Origin: Faecalicatena_A orotica
GTDB taxonomy: Bacteria > Bacillota > Clostridia > Lachnospirales > Lachnospiraceae
Assembly: GCF_040545875.1 (NCBI RefSeq)
Contig: NZ_JBEPMR010000001.1
Strand: one strand, 5' to 3'
DNA: 64,000 nt
The notes under the pieces are model-generated. The model did no database searches. It saw only the letters and a program-made list of their open reading frames with translations, and was not told the DNA's origin. Below, in pieces: positions 53,801 through 62,973 of this stretch (position 1 is its first letter; every line of letters starts with the position of its first letter). The position numbers were made by a program, and so were the translations under genes.

Positions 53801-54733
53801 TTACTTTTTCTTTATCGTGAAGTCGCCGCTCACAGATCCAAGGTTAAAGGATGCCCCGCCATCTTTATATGTTCCCCGTTCATCCGCATGTGTCACTCCA
53901 AAATCACAGTTAAATGACCCACTTACGGTATCCAGATGGTAAGTAAACCCGTCATTCTCAGGTATCGCCAGTATAAAATCCCCACTTACACTGTCCGTTT
54001 TGATTTTATCCGGACATGTACTTGATTCTATCTCTACATCACCGGATACTGTATCGGATTCTACCTTCCGGCAGCTGCCCTTTACATTTACACTTCCGCT
54101 CGTGGTATTTGTGTTCAGCTTATCCTCCACTGTCACGTCAAGTCCTGTCAGGCAGCCGCTGGTGCTGTCCATCTCCAGTTTTGCTGTTTTGCACTTTTCC
54201 AGTTCGAAATCGCCGGAAGTTGAATTCAGATTAAACCTGTCTGCCGTAATCCCTTTGATGCGTGTGTTTGAGGAAATGGTATCTATTCCCACATACCCCA
54301 GCCTTTTCCCTGTTTCCTCTGGGATCTTTACTGTCAGTTCTTTACTCAGGCTCTTTCCCATTGACAGCATTTTTTTCTGTGCCTTCTGGTATTGTATCTT
54401 CAGCCTTCCATTTTTGTTGTAATAGTGAAGCTGCTCATTTTCCTTCAAATCTCTTGAAGCCTTCTCATAAAACTGAACCGTATCACCATCATATACTTCA
54501 ACCCTGACACTTCCACTCATCCAGTTAATATCCAGATCGTTTATCTCGCTTCCGTCTATTTTTCCGGCCCCTGCCTGATATTTTCCGGAATCCGGATAAT
54601 AATACCCGCTGCTGAATCCGATGTTGAACCAATGGAAATTACCTGTCAAACCGAGTACCAGTATGATGACCAGCGCTGCTGCCGCAACAGACCAGGCTAT
54701 AATCCGAATGATTGCTGATTGTCTTCTATCCAT
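53801..54733 (-). CDS. DUF4097-type surface beta-helix protein (LiaG-like)
   Basis: 310 residues. One N-terminal membrane anchor (about 9-30), then a repetitive right-handed beta-helix-like domain. The repeated signature is T-S/V-S-G-D/S: STSGDF, STSGCL, TTSGSV, TVSGDV, SVSGDF, TVSGSF and SVSGDF at roughly 20-residue spacing. Proteins of this type are found with envelope-stress regulators, but the biochemical role is unknown. It is the third gene of a padR-led operon, nine bases after the membrane protein gene. Confidence 0.82.
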   Translation of the reverse strand: MDRRQSAIIRIIAWSVAAAALVIILVLGLTGNFHWFNIGFSSGYYYPDSGKYQAGAGKIDGSEINDLDINWMSGSVRVEVYDGDTVQFYEKASRDLKENEQLHYYNKNGRLKIQYQKAQKKMLSMGKSLSKELTVKIPEETGKRLGYVGIDTISSNTRIKGITADRFNLNSTSGDFELEKCKTAKLEMDSTSGCLTGLDVTVEDKLNTNTTSGSVNVKGSCRKVESDTVSGDVEIESSTCPDKIKTDSVSGDFILAIPENDGFTYHLDTVSGSFNCDFGVTHADERGTYKDGGASFNLGSVSGDFTIKKK

Positions 54734-54742
54734 GTCCCCACC

Positions 54743-55408
54743 CTACCTTTTTAATTCAAATACAGCTTTCAGAATTCCTTCAACTGCAACACCAATCAGG
54801 AAAATCACCCATGTGATGTGCCATGCCATCGTCCAGAAACTAATCAGTATATAAATCACAACGATCAGTGCCCACAATGCACTGCTGATCGCCCTGAATG
54901 CCCTTCTGGCGGAATCGGTCTGCTGCTGCCACTCTCTGAATTCATCTACAATAGAGTCATCGGCGCGGTGATAATATGGCTTTGTTAAATTATTATAAAT
55001 AAGGATTGCTGTTGCCACACCAATCATGCTAAACATCAGTGCCGGGGCAATGCTGTCCTCATAAGCGCTTCCTGACATCAATATCGGAGGTAACAGACAC
55101 ATAATGTACAATGCAACTGCCACGGAAATCCGAAGTGCTGACTTCCTCCTCCATTTGTCCATCTTTTCGTCATATACAGGCTGCATATCCGTATTCTCAT
55201 TCTGGAGCCCTGCAAGCAGTTCATCCATATCTCCGATAGTTGCAACTGCAATGTTATAGGCAGCCTCCTCCGTCTTTCCTTCTTTTAGCAGATCATGGTA
55301 TTTGTCGACCAGATTCTGCAGAATCTCTTCCTTTAACTCCACTGTCTTTCTCGTTGGCTTCACATCCCTGAACAGGTGGTCCATATATGCCCTCAGTTTA
55401 TCTTCCAT
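54743..55408 (-). CDS. Membrane protein with N-terminal permease-prefix (DUF1700-like) domain
   Basis: 221 residues. The helical N-terminus (about 1-60: TVELKEEILQNLVDKYHDLL and EEAAYNIAVATIGDMDELL) is the HAAS/permease-prefix type that accompanies PadR regulators. About four hydrophobic segments follow (near 85-105, 115-135, 170-190 and 195-215). ATG 55408 follows GGAGAGGAG and overlaps the padR stop by 11 bases, so PadR and this protein are co-translated. It may tether or inhibit a partner protein; that is inference. Confidence 0.8.
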   Translation of the reverse strand: MEDKLRAYMDHLFRDVKPTRKTVELKEEILQNLVDKYHDLLKEGKTEEAAYNIAVATIGDMDELLAGLQNENTDMQPVYDEKMDKWRRKSALRISVAVALYIMCLLPPILMSGSAYEDSIAPALMFSMIGVATAILIYNNLTKPYYHRADDSIVDEFREWQQQTDSARRAFRAISSALWALIVVIYILISFWTMAWHITWVIFLIGVAVEGILKAVFELKR

Positions 55409-55748
55409 CTTGCCTCTCCTCTCCACTTTTGATCAGAATATCTATCAGCTCTTTGGCTTCGTCCCATTCTTTCTTCATCTGATCATATGCCTGACGCCCT
55501 TCCGGGGTGATTGTATAATAGCGTCTCCTTGCCCCTGTATTCTCGTTTCCCCAATAGGAACAGATATACCCTGCCCCCTCCAGCCTCCGAAAGGCGGTAT
55601 ACAGTGTTGCTTCCTTTAATTCATAATTATTATTTGTCTTCACCTGAATATCCTTGTTAATCTTATAGCCATAGCTGTCCTCCCTTGTCAGGTGTGCCAG
55701 GATGATAGTATCTGTATGCCCGCGGATTAAATCTGAAGCGATTGACAT
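55398..55748 (-). CDS. PadR-family transcriptional regulator
   Basis: 116 residues: winged-helix domain with GHTDTIILAHLTREDSYGYK near residues 9-28, KEATLYTAFRRLEGAGYI near 45-62 and wing ARRRYYTITPEGRQA near 73-87, followed by a short C-terminal helix (class 2-like PadR). The ATG at 55748 lies seven bases from AAGGAGG; an ATG two codons upstream is too close. It likely represses its own operon, which encodes a prefix-domain membrane protein and a DUF4097 protein. Confidence 0.92.
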   Translation of the reverse strand: MSIASDLIRGHTDTIILAHLTREDSYGYKINKDIQVKTNNNYELKEATLYTAFRRLEGAGYICSYWGNENTGARRRYYTITPEGRQAYDQMKKEWDEAKELIDILIKSGEERQDGR

Positions 55749-55774
55749 ATACATACCTCCTTTCTTATACTTAC

Positions 55775-55803
55775 ATTTAAACATATGATACCTCGCCTGT
55801 CAA
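55775..55803 (-). promoter_or_regulatory. Candidate promoter of the padR operon
   Basis: Minus-strand TTGACA and TTAAAT are separated by 17 bases, 27 bases before the start codon. The AT-rich ATATGTTTAAAT within it could be the PadR operator. Confidence 0.58.
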
Positions 55804-55851
55804 GGTATATATTTGAATAAACCAATCCATATGAACAAAGCGGTAATAAAA

Positions 55852-55887
55852 ATACTGCCCATGAATTCTCAGCTTCATGGGCAGTAT
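55852..55887 (-). terminator. Terminator after the rpiR-type gene
   Basis: Perfect 14-base-pair stem ATACTGCCCATGAA with complement, eight-base loop, two bases past the stop codon, followed by TTTTATT on the minus strand. Confidence 0.9.
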
Positions 55888-55889
55888 CT

Positions 55890-56765
55890 TTATTTCTTAA
55901 TTTCTTTCTCGGCAGATAATGCCTGCCTTGTCTCATGGATATTCCTGATATATTGCTCCTGGTTCTTTAGTGCAATTGCAGTTACAACTACATCTATGAT
56001 GGCAAGCATGGCAACGCGGGAACTTGAAGGTTCCTGCTTGTAAGAGGTTTCTCTCGCCCTCACCTCAAAGACCAGATCCGCCATTTTCCCCAAAAGGGAT
56101 TCTTTGAACGAGGTAATCAGTACTGTCTTGGTTTTATTTTTCTTCGCAATATTTATTACTTCCGCAAAATGCTTTGTAGTCCCTGAATTTGAAAAGATGA
56201 TAATTAGGTCTTTCTTTCCAAGCAGCGCCGCACGCATTAGCTGAATATGGGAATCTATACACACCCAGGTATTGATGCCCGTCCTTAAAAACTTATTTTC
56301 TCCATCGATGGCAACTGTACCTGATCCACCCAGTCCGTAGAACTCTACTTTTCCGCCCCTGCACAAAAGCTGGAGCAGTTCTTCCATATTCTTATAGTTT
56401 ATATAAGTAAATGTCTGCTGCAATGCAAGAATATGGGAGTTAACAACCTTCTGCGAGATTTCCTGCAGTGAATCGGACTCCAAAATCTCTTCATGTATAA
56501 TCTTTAATGTTTCATTTGTATAATTGCTTCCCTGTGCCAGAGCAATTTTGAAGTCCTGATAGCCGTCGAAATCAAGCTTTCGGCAAAAACGTACAACTGT
56601 CGGTTCTGAAACATTGACCTGCTTTGCAAGGCTCGCAATTGACAGACGCATCGTCTCATCTGAATTTTCCAGAACGTATCCTGCCACTTTCTGTTCTGCC
56701 TTGCTTAACATATCAAACAACTCCTGAATACGCAGTAATACTTCATTTTTTGAATGTAAGATCAT
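55890..56765 (-). CDS. RpiR-family regulator (HTH plus SIS sugar-phosphate domain)
   Basis: 291 residues: HTH_6 domain (about 1-75: LSIASLAKQVNVSEPTVVRF, then CRKLDFDGYQDFK) and SIS domain (about 115-250: YGLGGSGTVAIDGENKFLR and IIIFSNSGTTKHF). SIS domains bind sugar phosphates; the proteobacterial relative HexR binds 2-keto-3-deoxy-6-phosphogluconate. ATG 56765 has GGGGAGG upstream; a longer reading lacks one. It is the last gene of the sugar-acid operon and probably its regulator; a HexR-like palindrome lies at the operon head (63913-63927). Confidence 0.92.
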   Translation of the reverse strand: MILHSKNEVLLRIQELFDMLSKAEQKVAGYVLENSDETMRLSIASLAKQVNVSEPTVVRFCRKLDFDGYQDFKIALAQGSNYTNETLKIIHEEILESDSLQEISQKVVNSHILALQQTFTYINYKNMEELLQLLCRGGKVEFYGLGGSGTVAIDGENKFLRTGINTWVCIDSHIQLMRAALLGKKDLIIIFSNSGTTKHFAEVINIAKKNKTKTVLITSFKESLLGKMADLVFEVRARETSYKQEPSSSRVAMLAIIDVVVTAIALKNQEQYIRNIHETRQALSAEKEIKK

Positions 56766-56807
56766 AAGTGAATCCTCCCCAAAGTCATCCTGTTTTCCGG
56801 GATTACA

Positions 56808-56835
56808 CAATTATCTTACCACAGGAAACTGTCAA
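56808..56835 (-). promoter_or_regulatory. Candidate promoter of the rpiR-type gene
   Basis: Minus-strand TTGACA and TAATTG separated by 16 bases in the 82-base gap. It would let the regulator be made independently of the operon it controls. Confidence 0.5.
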
Positions 56836-56847
56836 GTACAATTAATT

Positions 56848-57801
56848 TCAGACATTCAGCATGTGTTCGGGATTCTTCTCAATCAAAACTTCAACCAGAT
56901 GTTCTGATACGATTCTGGTAACATTCTTCATTGTTTCTATGGTAGAAGCCCCTATATGAGGAGTCATTGTTATGTCTAGTTCCCGAAGCGGAGATTCTAA
57001 ATCCAGAGGCTCCTCTGCAAAAGCATCCAGTGCCGCCCCGCGAATCCTTTTTTCCCTAAGCGCCTCAATCAGCGCATCTGTCTCTATAAGGCCCCCTCTG
57101 GCGGTATTGACTATAATGACCTCTTTTTTCATCTGTCTTAAACTTGTTTCATTGATTATGCCCTGTGTACTTTCCAACAAGGGCAGGTTAAGGCTGACAA
57201 AATCACTTTCCCTGTAAATCTGATTAACGTCATCTACCAATTCCACCTGAAACGCCTTACACCACTTCAGATCAGGAGCTGCATCATAGGCTAGCACACG
57301 CATCCGGAATCCTTGCAACAGCTCTACAAACCGCCTTCCAATAGCTCCCAGTCCAAGCACTCCGATCGTTTTCCCGGAAATCTCCACCCCTACCTCTCTT
57401 TCCCATCTCCTCTGATCAATCAGGCGGGAATGTTTTACAACTTTCCTTGCCTCGCACAGCAAAATCCCCAGATTCAGTTCTGCAACTGCCTGCGCATTGG
57501 CTCCCGGGCAGTTTCCCACATAGATATGCCGCTTTGATGCCTCCGCAACATCGATATGATCCACCCCGGTACCGTTCATATGTATGACTTTCAGCTTCTT
57601 TCCTGCCTCCAGAACCGTTTTATCAATCCTGTCTATTCCGCAGACCAGTGCATCATAATCTGGAACTGCCTTTGCTATTTGTTCACTTGACATATTGCTC
57701 ACAGATGCTCTTTCAATTTCAATTCCTTTCTCCTTAAGTTCCTCAATAATTTCAGGATTATATCTTGCAAATGATTTTGAAGTTACTAACACTTTATACA
57801 T
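56848..57801 (-). CDS. D-isomer-specific 2-hydroxyacid dehydrogenase
   Basis: 317-residue NAD(P)-dependent dehydrogenase of the phosphoglycerate/lactate dehydrogenase superfamily. It has dinucleotide motif GVLGLGAIGRRF near 145-156, catalytic Arg in VNTARGG, Glu in AEEPLD and His in TPHIGAST. Start ATG 57801 follows AGGAGG; the longer reading to 57861 runs back into the kinase gene without a site. In this operon it may interconvert a 2-keto sugar acid with its hydroxy form, which is inference; a phosphoglycerate dehydrogenase role is less likely in this context. Confidence 0.87.
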   Translation of the reverse strand: MYKVLVTSKSFARYNPEIIEELKEKGIEIERASVSNMSSEQIAKAVPDYDALVCGIDRIDKTVLEAGKKLKVIHMNGTGVDHIDVAEASKRHIYVGNCPGANAQAVAELNLGILLCEARKVVKHSRLIDQRRWEREVGVEISGKTIGVLGLGAIGRRFVELLQGFRMRVLAYDAAPDLKWCKAFQVELVDDVNQIYRESDFVSLNLPLLESTQGIINETSLRQMKKEVIIVNTARGGLIETDALIEALREKRIRGAALDAFAEEPLDLESPLRELDITMTPHIGASTIETMKNVTRIVSEHLVEVLIEKNPEHMLNV

Positions 57802-57835
57802 ATTTACCTCCTGGCTCTGCCAGGCATTAAACTTT

Positions 57836-59329
57836 CTATAATTCAATGTTATACATTGCATTTCTGAGTCTTATGTATTTCACATATTTTTTCTGATATG
57901 AAATATGTTTGTCAATATCCGGCTGATATACAAAGTCCACAGCCAGTTCTTTTTCAAATGACAGTTCCTTTAGTACACCAATCCCATAGAGGGCAAAGAT
58001 AGCCGCACCCATAATAGAACCTTCCGCCATATTGAGCGTAATAATCTTTTTCCCCAGTATATCTGCAAGCATCTGGCACATCGTTTTTGTTCTGGAAAGA
58101 CCACCGGTAAGAATCAAGTCCGGGCATATTTTCACCTGTTCATGAATAATATTTACAAGCGAAAACAGATCAAACCCAATACTTTCCAGATATGACTTTA
58201 CAATATCTACAAGAGTGTGCTCATGAGTCAGCCCGTAAATCGTTGCCTTCACCTTCTCATCCCAGTAGGGACTTCTGCACTTAATCAGATAGGGCAGGAA
58301 TAAAAGATCGTCGCAGGCCGGGGGAAGTTTATACAGCTTTTTGTCTACCACATCAAAAATCTCATCAAAGCTCTTTGCATACGCAAATTCTGCAATATTC
58401 CGGATCATCCACTGATATCCATTTCCCACATTACTTAAGATCCCACCATATACCCACATATGATCTGTCACGGCATAAGTCCACATCCGTTGCTCACTGT
58501 CCACCACCGGGACAGATGTCAGAACCCTTGCAGCTCCGGAGGTACCCAAGTCAATATTGATGACTCCTTCTTTTGAAGCTCCGCTCCCCAGATTTGCAAG
58601 TGGCCCGTCTCCTCCGCCCGGTACAACTTTTATTCCTGATGGAAGCCCCAGCTCTTCTCTCAATTCCTGATTTCTGAACTCAAATACTGCTGCACCTGAA
58701 ACAGGGCAGGATAACTGCTCCTCTGAAATTCCGATCATACTCAGGGCACGGCTGTCCCATTCCAACTGATGAATATTGAACAGCCCGCTTCCTGATGCCA
58801 TCGAGTAATCTACAACATACTCACCAATTATTTTTTCCATAATGTACTCTTTAATCGAAATGTATTTATAAGCCTTCGCTGCAATCTCCTGTTCATTCTC
58901 CCTGAGCCACATAATCTTGGATAAAGGATACATAGAGTTCAAAGGACAGCCGGTTGCCTCATAGAGATAACTTTTTCCATAGATCATAGAAAGTCTTTCT
59001 GCCTGTTCGTCACTTCTGGAATCCGACCAGAGAATCATATGATACAGTGGATGTCCGTTTATATCGACTGGAAAAATATTATACATCTGACTGCTGAATG
59101 ACATCGCTTTAATACTCTGTCTGTCAACTCCGGCATTCTCAATGCAGGCCCTGACTGTATCTTTGAAATACTTCTCAATTTCACTCGGAGACTGTTCCTG
59201 CATATACTTACTCACGAGAATGACATCGTATCTGGTCTGCTCTCTATGCAGGATATTTCCTTCTTCATCGATAATCATGGCTCTCACACTTGATGTTCCG
59301 ATATCCAACGCAAGGACATTTGTACTCAT
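57836..59329 (-). CDS. FGGY-family carbohydrate kinase
   Basis: 497-residue sugar or sugar-acid kinase of the xylulokinase/gluconokinase superfamily. It starts with ALDIGTSSVRAMIIDEEG (phosphate 1), has SFSSQMYNIFPVD, a substrate-binding WSDSRSDEQA region near 92-101, GGGDGPLANLGSGA, IDLGTSGAARV (phosphate 2) and TGGLSRTKTMCQMLADILG (adenosine). Between a KDPG-type aldolase and a hydroxyacid dehydrogenase, it most likely phosphorylates the imported sugar acid so that the aldolase can cleave it. Exact substrate unknown. Confidence 0.9.
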   Translation of the reverse strand: MSTNVLALDIGTSSVRAMIIDEEGNILHREQTRYDVILVSKYMQEQSPSEIEKYFKDTVRACIENAGVDRQSIKAMSFSSQMYNIFPVDINGHPLYHMILWSDSRSDEQAERLSMIYGKSYLYEATGCPLNSMYPLSKIMWLRENEQEIAAKAYKYISIKEYIMEKIIGEYVVDYSMASGSGLFNIHQLEWDSRALSMIGISEEQLSCPVSGAAVFEFRNQELREELGLPSGIKVVPGGGDGPLANLGSGASKEGVINIDLGTSGAARVLTSVPVVDSEQRMWTYAVTDHMWVYGGILSNVGNGYQWMIRNIAEFAYAKSFDEIFDVVDKKLYKLPPACDDLLFLPYLIKCRSPYWDEKVKATIYGLTHEHTLVDIVKSYLESIGFDLFSLVNIIHEQVKICPDLILTGGLSRTKTMCQMLADILGKKIITLNMAEGSIMGAAIFALYGIGVLKELSFEKELAVDFVYQPDIDKHISYQKKYVKYIRLRNAMYNIEL

Positions 59330-59372
59330 ATATTTTTTACCTCTCTTCCTGACCGGATTCTTTTATGGTTAC

Positions 59373-60017
59373 CTAACTCTGGCGTGCTGCTCTGATATTG
59401 GCCGAAAACCGCCTCGCAAGATCAGTAATTGCCCCATAATCACCTGTCTTTGCTCCTGCTGTCAGGCTTCCGCCTGCGCCAACAGCAACACAGCCTGCCT
59501 TAATCCATGTTTCTACGTTATCAACATCCACACCGCCCGACGGCATCATTTCAGCCTGTGGCATGGGACCTTTGACGGCTTTCACAAAATCAACTTTTAA
59601 GACATTGCCCGGAAAGATTTTTACGATGTCCACACCATATTTTAACGCTTCAGAAATCTCTTTCAGTGTCATACACCCCGGCATATAGGGAATTTTATAT
59701 AAATTGCAGAGCATCGCAGTTTCTCTGTCAAAACTGGAGCTTACGATATATTGGGCTCCGCTTAATATTGCAATTCTTGCCGTAGGTGCATCTAAAACGG
59801 TTCCTGCACCGATTAGAATTTCTTCCGGTTTATATGTTTTTGCCAGTTCTTCAATGATGCGATGTGCTCCCGGCACTGTAAATGTAATCTCTACTGAGGC
59901 GCAGCCTCCCGCGATGCAGGCTTCTGTAATCTTCTTTGCCTCATCCGCGTGTTCCGCACGCACGACCGCAACTAATCCATTTTCTTTTATTTTTTTTAAT
60001 ATTTCTTCTTTTTTCAT
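59373..60017 (-). CDS. eda: KDPG/KHG-type aldolase (bifunctional 4-hydroxy-2-oxoglutarate / 2-dehydro-3-deoxy-phosphogluconate)
   Basis: 214-residue class I aldolase of the Entner-Doudoroff family. It carries the base Glu in VEITFTVPG near 43, IGAGTVLD, and the Schiff-base Lys in VDIVKIFPGN near 131-140. It splits the phosphorylated 2-keto-3-deoxy sugar acid to pyruvate and a glyceraldehyde phosphate. ATG 60017 sits seven bases past AGGAG; an ATG two codons earlier is too close. It lies 43 bases before the kinase gene and follows the TRAP transporter. Confidence 0.93.
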   Translation of the reverse strand: MKKEEILKKIKENGLVAVVRAEHADEAKKITEACIAGGCASVEITFTVPGAHRIIEELAKTYKPEEILIGAGTVLDAPTARIAILSGAQYIVSSSFDRETAMLCNLYKIPYMPGCMTLKEISEALKYGVDIVKIFPGNVLKVDFVKAVKGPMPQAEMMPSGGVDVDNVETWIKAGCVAVGAGGSLTAGAKTGDYGAITDLARRFSANIRAARQS

Positions 60018-60114
60018 TTTCATTCTCCTATATCTTTCATAAATTTACAATAGTTTTCTTGAAAGGGCACATATTTTAAAGTAAAAAGAATACCTTACCT
60101 CATCCAGACTGCTT

Positions 60115-61413
60115 TTACTGATAAAGCAGATTTGGCAGGAATGTTATAATCTGTGGGACGAATACTGCAATCAAAATAACCGCAAATGTGACAATTGTAT
60201 AGGGGATGAGTTCTTTACTCACCTCGCTAAATGTCTTCTTGGTCATTCCGCACGCCGTGAAAATCAGTGTCCCGACCGGAGGTGTAATAAGCCCTGTTGT
60301 CAGAATTGCAAGGAAAATCACTCCAAAATACACCGGATCAATTCCATACTGAGTCACCGGAGCAATAAAAATCGGTGCAAGTATCAAGATTGCAGGTGTC
60401 AGGTCCATGATCATCCCGACAATAACCAACAGTATAAATACGATCAACATGAACACCATTTGAGAATCCGCAAATTTTAATAAATAGTCAGCAACCTGCT
60501 GTGGTACACGGTTATATGTCAGTACCCAGGCAACTGCTGACGCACTTCCTACGATTGCCATAACAGTTCCTGTAGACTTCATGGATCTTTCAAAGATTTG
60601 TGTGATGCCTTCAAGCTTCAGTTCTTTATATACAAACTTTGAAATAATAAACGCATAAACTACAGTAAAGGCTGCTGCTTCCGTTGCAGTAAAGATTCCT
60701 GCTACGATTGTCACCATGATAAATATCGGAAGCATAATTGCCCAGATGACGCCTTTTGATTCATTTTCTTCCACATCAATAACATTTCCCATATTTTTTA
60801 CTGCACTTTTGGGAACATAGTATCCGCGCTTTTTCCCAATGATATAACTCAGGACCACATGGCCGGCAGTAATCAGAAGACCCAGTATCATCCCCCCTAC
60901 GAAAAGGCTCGGTATTGCGGCTCCTGTAATAGAGCCATAAAGGATAACCGGTATGCTGGGCGGAATGATGGGCCCTACAACACCGCCTGCTGCCACCACT
61001 GCCCCACTGTATGCAGATCCATATTTTTGTTTTTGCATGGCCGGAATCATAATTGCACCGATAGCTGCTGCCGTAGCGATGGCAGAACCGTTAATCGCTG
61101 CAAATATCATGGCGCTGACACCTGCAACCATTGCAAGCCCTCCGGGAATATTTCCCAGCTTTTTTGAAACTGCGGCAATAATTCGTTTTGTCATCCCGCC
61201 TGAGTTCATAATCTCGCCTGCCAGAATAAAAAAGAAAATAGCCGTCAGAGAATAGTTATCCATTGATTTAATAAACTGATGTGCAAATACCAGTACCTGT
61301 ACATCACTGAAATACAGCAGTATAATTGCAGATAGAGACAGTGACAATACGATTGGTACACCAATCACAAAAAATACTGCAAAAATGCCCAAATATAATA
61401 ACAGTGTACTCAT
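60115..61413 (-). CDS. dctM: TRAP transporter large permease (DctM)
   Basis: 432-residue membrane protein with about 12 hydrophobic segments and DctM sequences such as FVIGVPIVLSLSLSA, GVSAMIFAAINGSAIATAAA, GGVVGPIIPPSIPVILYG and GLITPPVGTLIFTACG. It forms the ion-coupled channel of a tripartite ATP-independent importer together with DctQ and DctP. Start six bases after dctQ. Confidence 0.95.
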   Translation of the reverse strand: MSTLLLYLGIFAVFFVIGVPIVLSLSLSAIILLYFSDVQVLVFAHQFIKSMDNYSLTAIFFFILAGEIMNSGGMTKRIIAAVSKKLGNIPGGLAMVAGVSAMIFAAINGSAIATAAAIGAIMIPAMQKQKYGSAYSGAVVAAGGVVGPIIPPSIPVILYGSITGAAIPSLFVGGMILGLLITAGHVVLSYIIGKKRGYYVPKSAVKNMGNVIDVEENESKGVIWAIMLPIFIMVTIVAGIFTATEAAAFTVVYAFIISKFVYKELKLEGITQIFERSMKSTGTVMAIVGSASAVAWVLTYNRVPQQVADYLLKFADSQMVFMLIVFILLVIVGMIMDLTPAILILAPIFIAPVTQYGIDPVYFGVIFLAILTTGLITPPVGTLIFTACGMTKKTFSEVSKELIPYTIVTFAVILIAVFVPQIITFLPNLLYQ

Positions 61414-61419
61414 ATCTTT

Positions 61420-61893
61420 TTACTCCTCCTGCCTGTCCTTTTCCTGTTTACGCAATGTCTTAACGATTCCCCAAATTCCAATAAATATCCAGACTACACC
61501 TGCAATTACTCCCGGTATATAAAACATGGCTCCCGGCAGTTTTGTGGCAGGCAGCGGAATCTTTCCGATTACAGAGATAATTCCGGCACCATATACCATC
61601 AAATTCCAGCCTATGATAATCAGTACAGCATACGCAGCCACTGCACAGACTTTTCTGGTCGTTTTGTTCCTGTTAGAAACAACATCAAACCCGATATGAC
61701 CGCCCGTTATAAACAGATCGGTGATTCCAATAAACATTGCCCATGCAAAAAGAAGGCGTATGACTTCTTCTGCCCAGAGAAATGTATCCCCTAGTATGTA
61801 CCGTCCCAATGCATTTATGAACATAATCAGTGTCATGGAGAGACCCAAAATCATTAACATTATATTTTCAACCTTTTTTACCTGATTTTTCAC
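61420..61893 (-). CDS. dctQ: TRAP transporter small permease (DctQ)
   Basis: 157 residues with four hydrophobic helices and the DctQ pattern (RYILGDTFLWAEEVIRLLFA near 31-50; ADLF-like region as GITDLFITGGHIGFDVV). GTG start at 61893 has only a weak AGGG upstream; an internal ATG 11 codons later is an alternative, but would shorten the cytoplasmic lead. It lies between dctP and dctM. Confidence 0.9.
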   Translation of the reverse strand: MKNQVKKVENIMLMILGLSMTLIMFINALGRYILGDTFLWAEEVIRLLFAWAMFIGITDLFITGGHIGFDVVSNRNKTTRKVCAVAAYAVLIIIGWNLMVYGAGIISVIGKIPLPATKLPGAMFYIPGVIAGVVWIFIGIWGIVKTLRKQEKDRQEE

Positions 61894-61963
61894 TTTTTAA
61901 CCCTGCTTCCCTTTCCCGGATCTGCCGCTGTGGCTCACGCCCCTGAAGCGGCTGCTCCCCGTT

Positions 61964-62971
61964 TTATTTTTGTGCTTCTTCAATTACTCTGTCCATAAAT
62001 TCCTTTCCAATTACCGATTCAAATTTCACATATGTGCTTTGGGCGGCCTCCTGAAAGGCCATCTTTTCTTCATCTGTAAGTATATAAATATCAGATTTCT
62101 GAGCGATCTCATCAATATATTCCTGCTCCTGTGTGCGCCCCGCTTCTCTCTCATAAATCCGGACATCATATGCGGCTTTCGTTACAATTTCCTGCAGTTC
62201 CTCCGGCAGATCCTCAAGAAGCGCCTTACTGTACAAGACCGGGACAGGCGAATATACATGATCTGATATCGTTGTATATGGCTGGACCTCATAGAACTTA
62301 TTCGTTGCAATAATTGAAAGTGGATTTTCCTGTCCATCAATAACATTCGACTGAAGTGAAGTGTATATTTCACCAAATCCAAGTGGGGTCGGTGCGGCTC
62401 CAAGCTTCTGGAAGAAATCAATATGCACATCATTCTGCATGGTCCTCAGTTTGATTCCTTTCAAATCCTCAGGTTTTACAATTTTTCGTTTATTGTTCGT
62501 CAATTCGCGGAACCCATTTTCCCACCAGGAAAGTCCTACTATACCGATATCCTCCATGCTAGAGAGCATCTCGGTTCCGATTTCACCATCCAACACCCTG
62601 TCCGCCTGATCAGTATTCAGGAAAAGGAACGGCAGGTCAAATGCAAGATATGAAGATTCAAAAAGTCCAAGCGGGCCAGTCGTTGTCGGACACATATCCA
62701 GTGCTCCGATCTGTAACAGCTCTATCATTTCTTTTTCCGAGCCAAGCTGTGAGGAAGGGAAAAGCTGTACATCTACATCATATCCCATCTCCCCTGCTTC
62801 CTTTTCCACCCTTTTTTCAAATTCCTTTGATGCCAGATCAATTGGATGGCCGGGGTTAGTTCCATATCCTACTTTGATTGAATAGGATTTTCCCTTTACT
62901 GACACTCCACATCCTGAGAGCATACTAATCGCCAGAGAAGCTGATAACAAACACACAATCCATCTTTTCAT
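61964..62971 (-). CDS. dctP: TRAP transporter substrate-binding lipoprotein (DctP)
   Basis: 335-residue extracytoplasmic receptor with lipoprotein signal (MKRWIVCLLSASLAISMLSG then Cys; lipobox LSGC). The DctP fold shows SSQLGSEKEMIELLQIGALD near 75-95, GLSWWENGFRELTNNKR near 150, the carboxylate-binding Arg in LKGIKLRTMQN, and TSLQSNVIDGQENPL near 205. The conserved Arg indicates an organic- or sugar-acid ligand. ATG 62971 has GGGAG eight bases upstream. It follows the aldolase gene by two bases. Confidence 0.94.
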   Translation of the reverse strand: MKRWIVCLLSASLAISMLSGCGVSVKGKSYSIKVGYGTNPGHPIDLASKEFEKRVEKEAGEMGYDVDVQLFPSSQLGSEKEMIELLQIGALDMCPTTTGPLGLFESSYLAFDLPFLFLNTDQADRVLDGEIGTEMLSSMEDIGIVGLSWWENGFRELTNNKRKIVKPEDLKGIKLRTMQNDVHIDFFQKLGAAPTPLGFGEIYTSLQSNVIDGQENPLSIIATNKFYEVQPYTTISDHVYSPVPVLYSKALLEDLPEELQEIVTKAAYDVRIYEREAGRTQEQEYIDEIAQKSDIYILTDEEKMAFQEAAQSTYVKFESVIGKEFMDRVIEEAQK

Positions 62972-62973
62972 TC

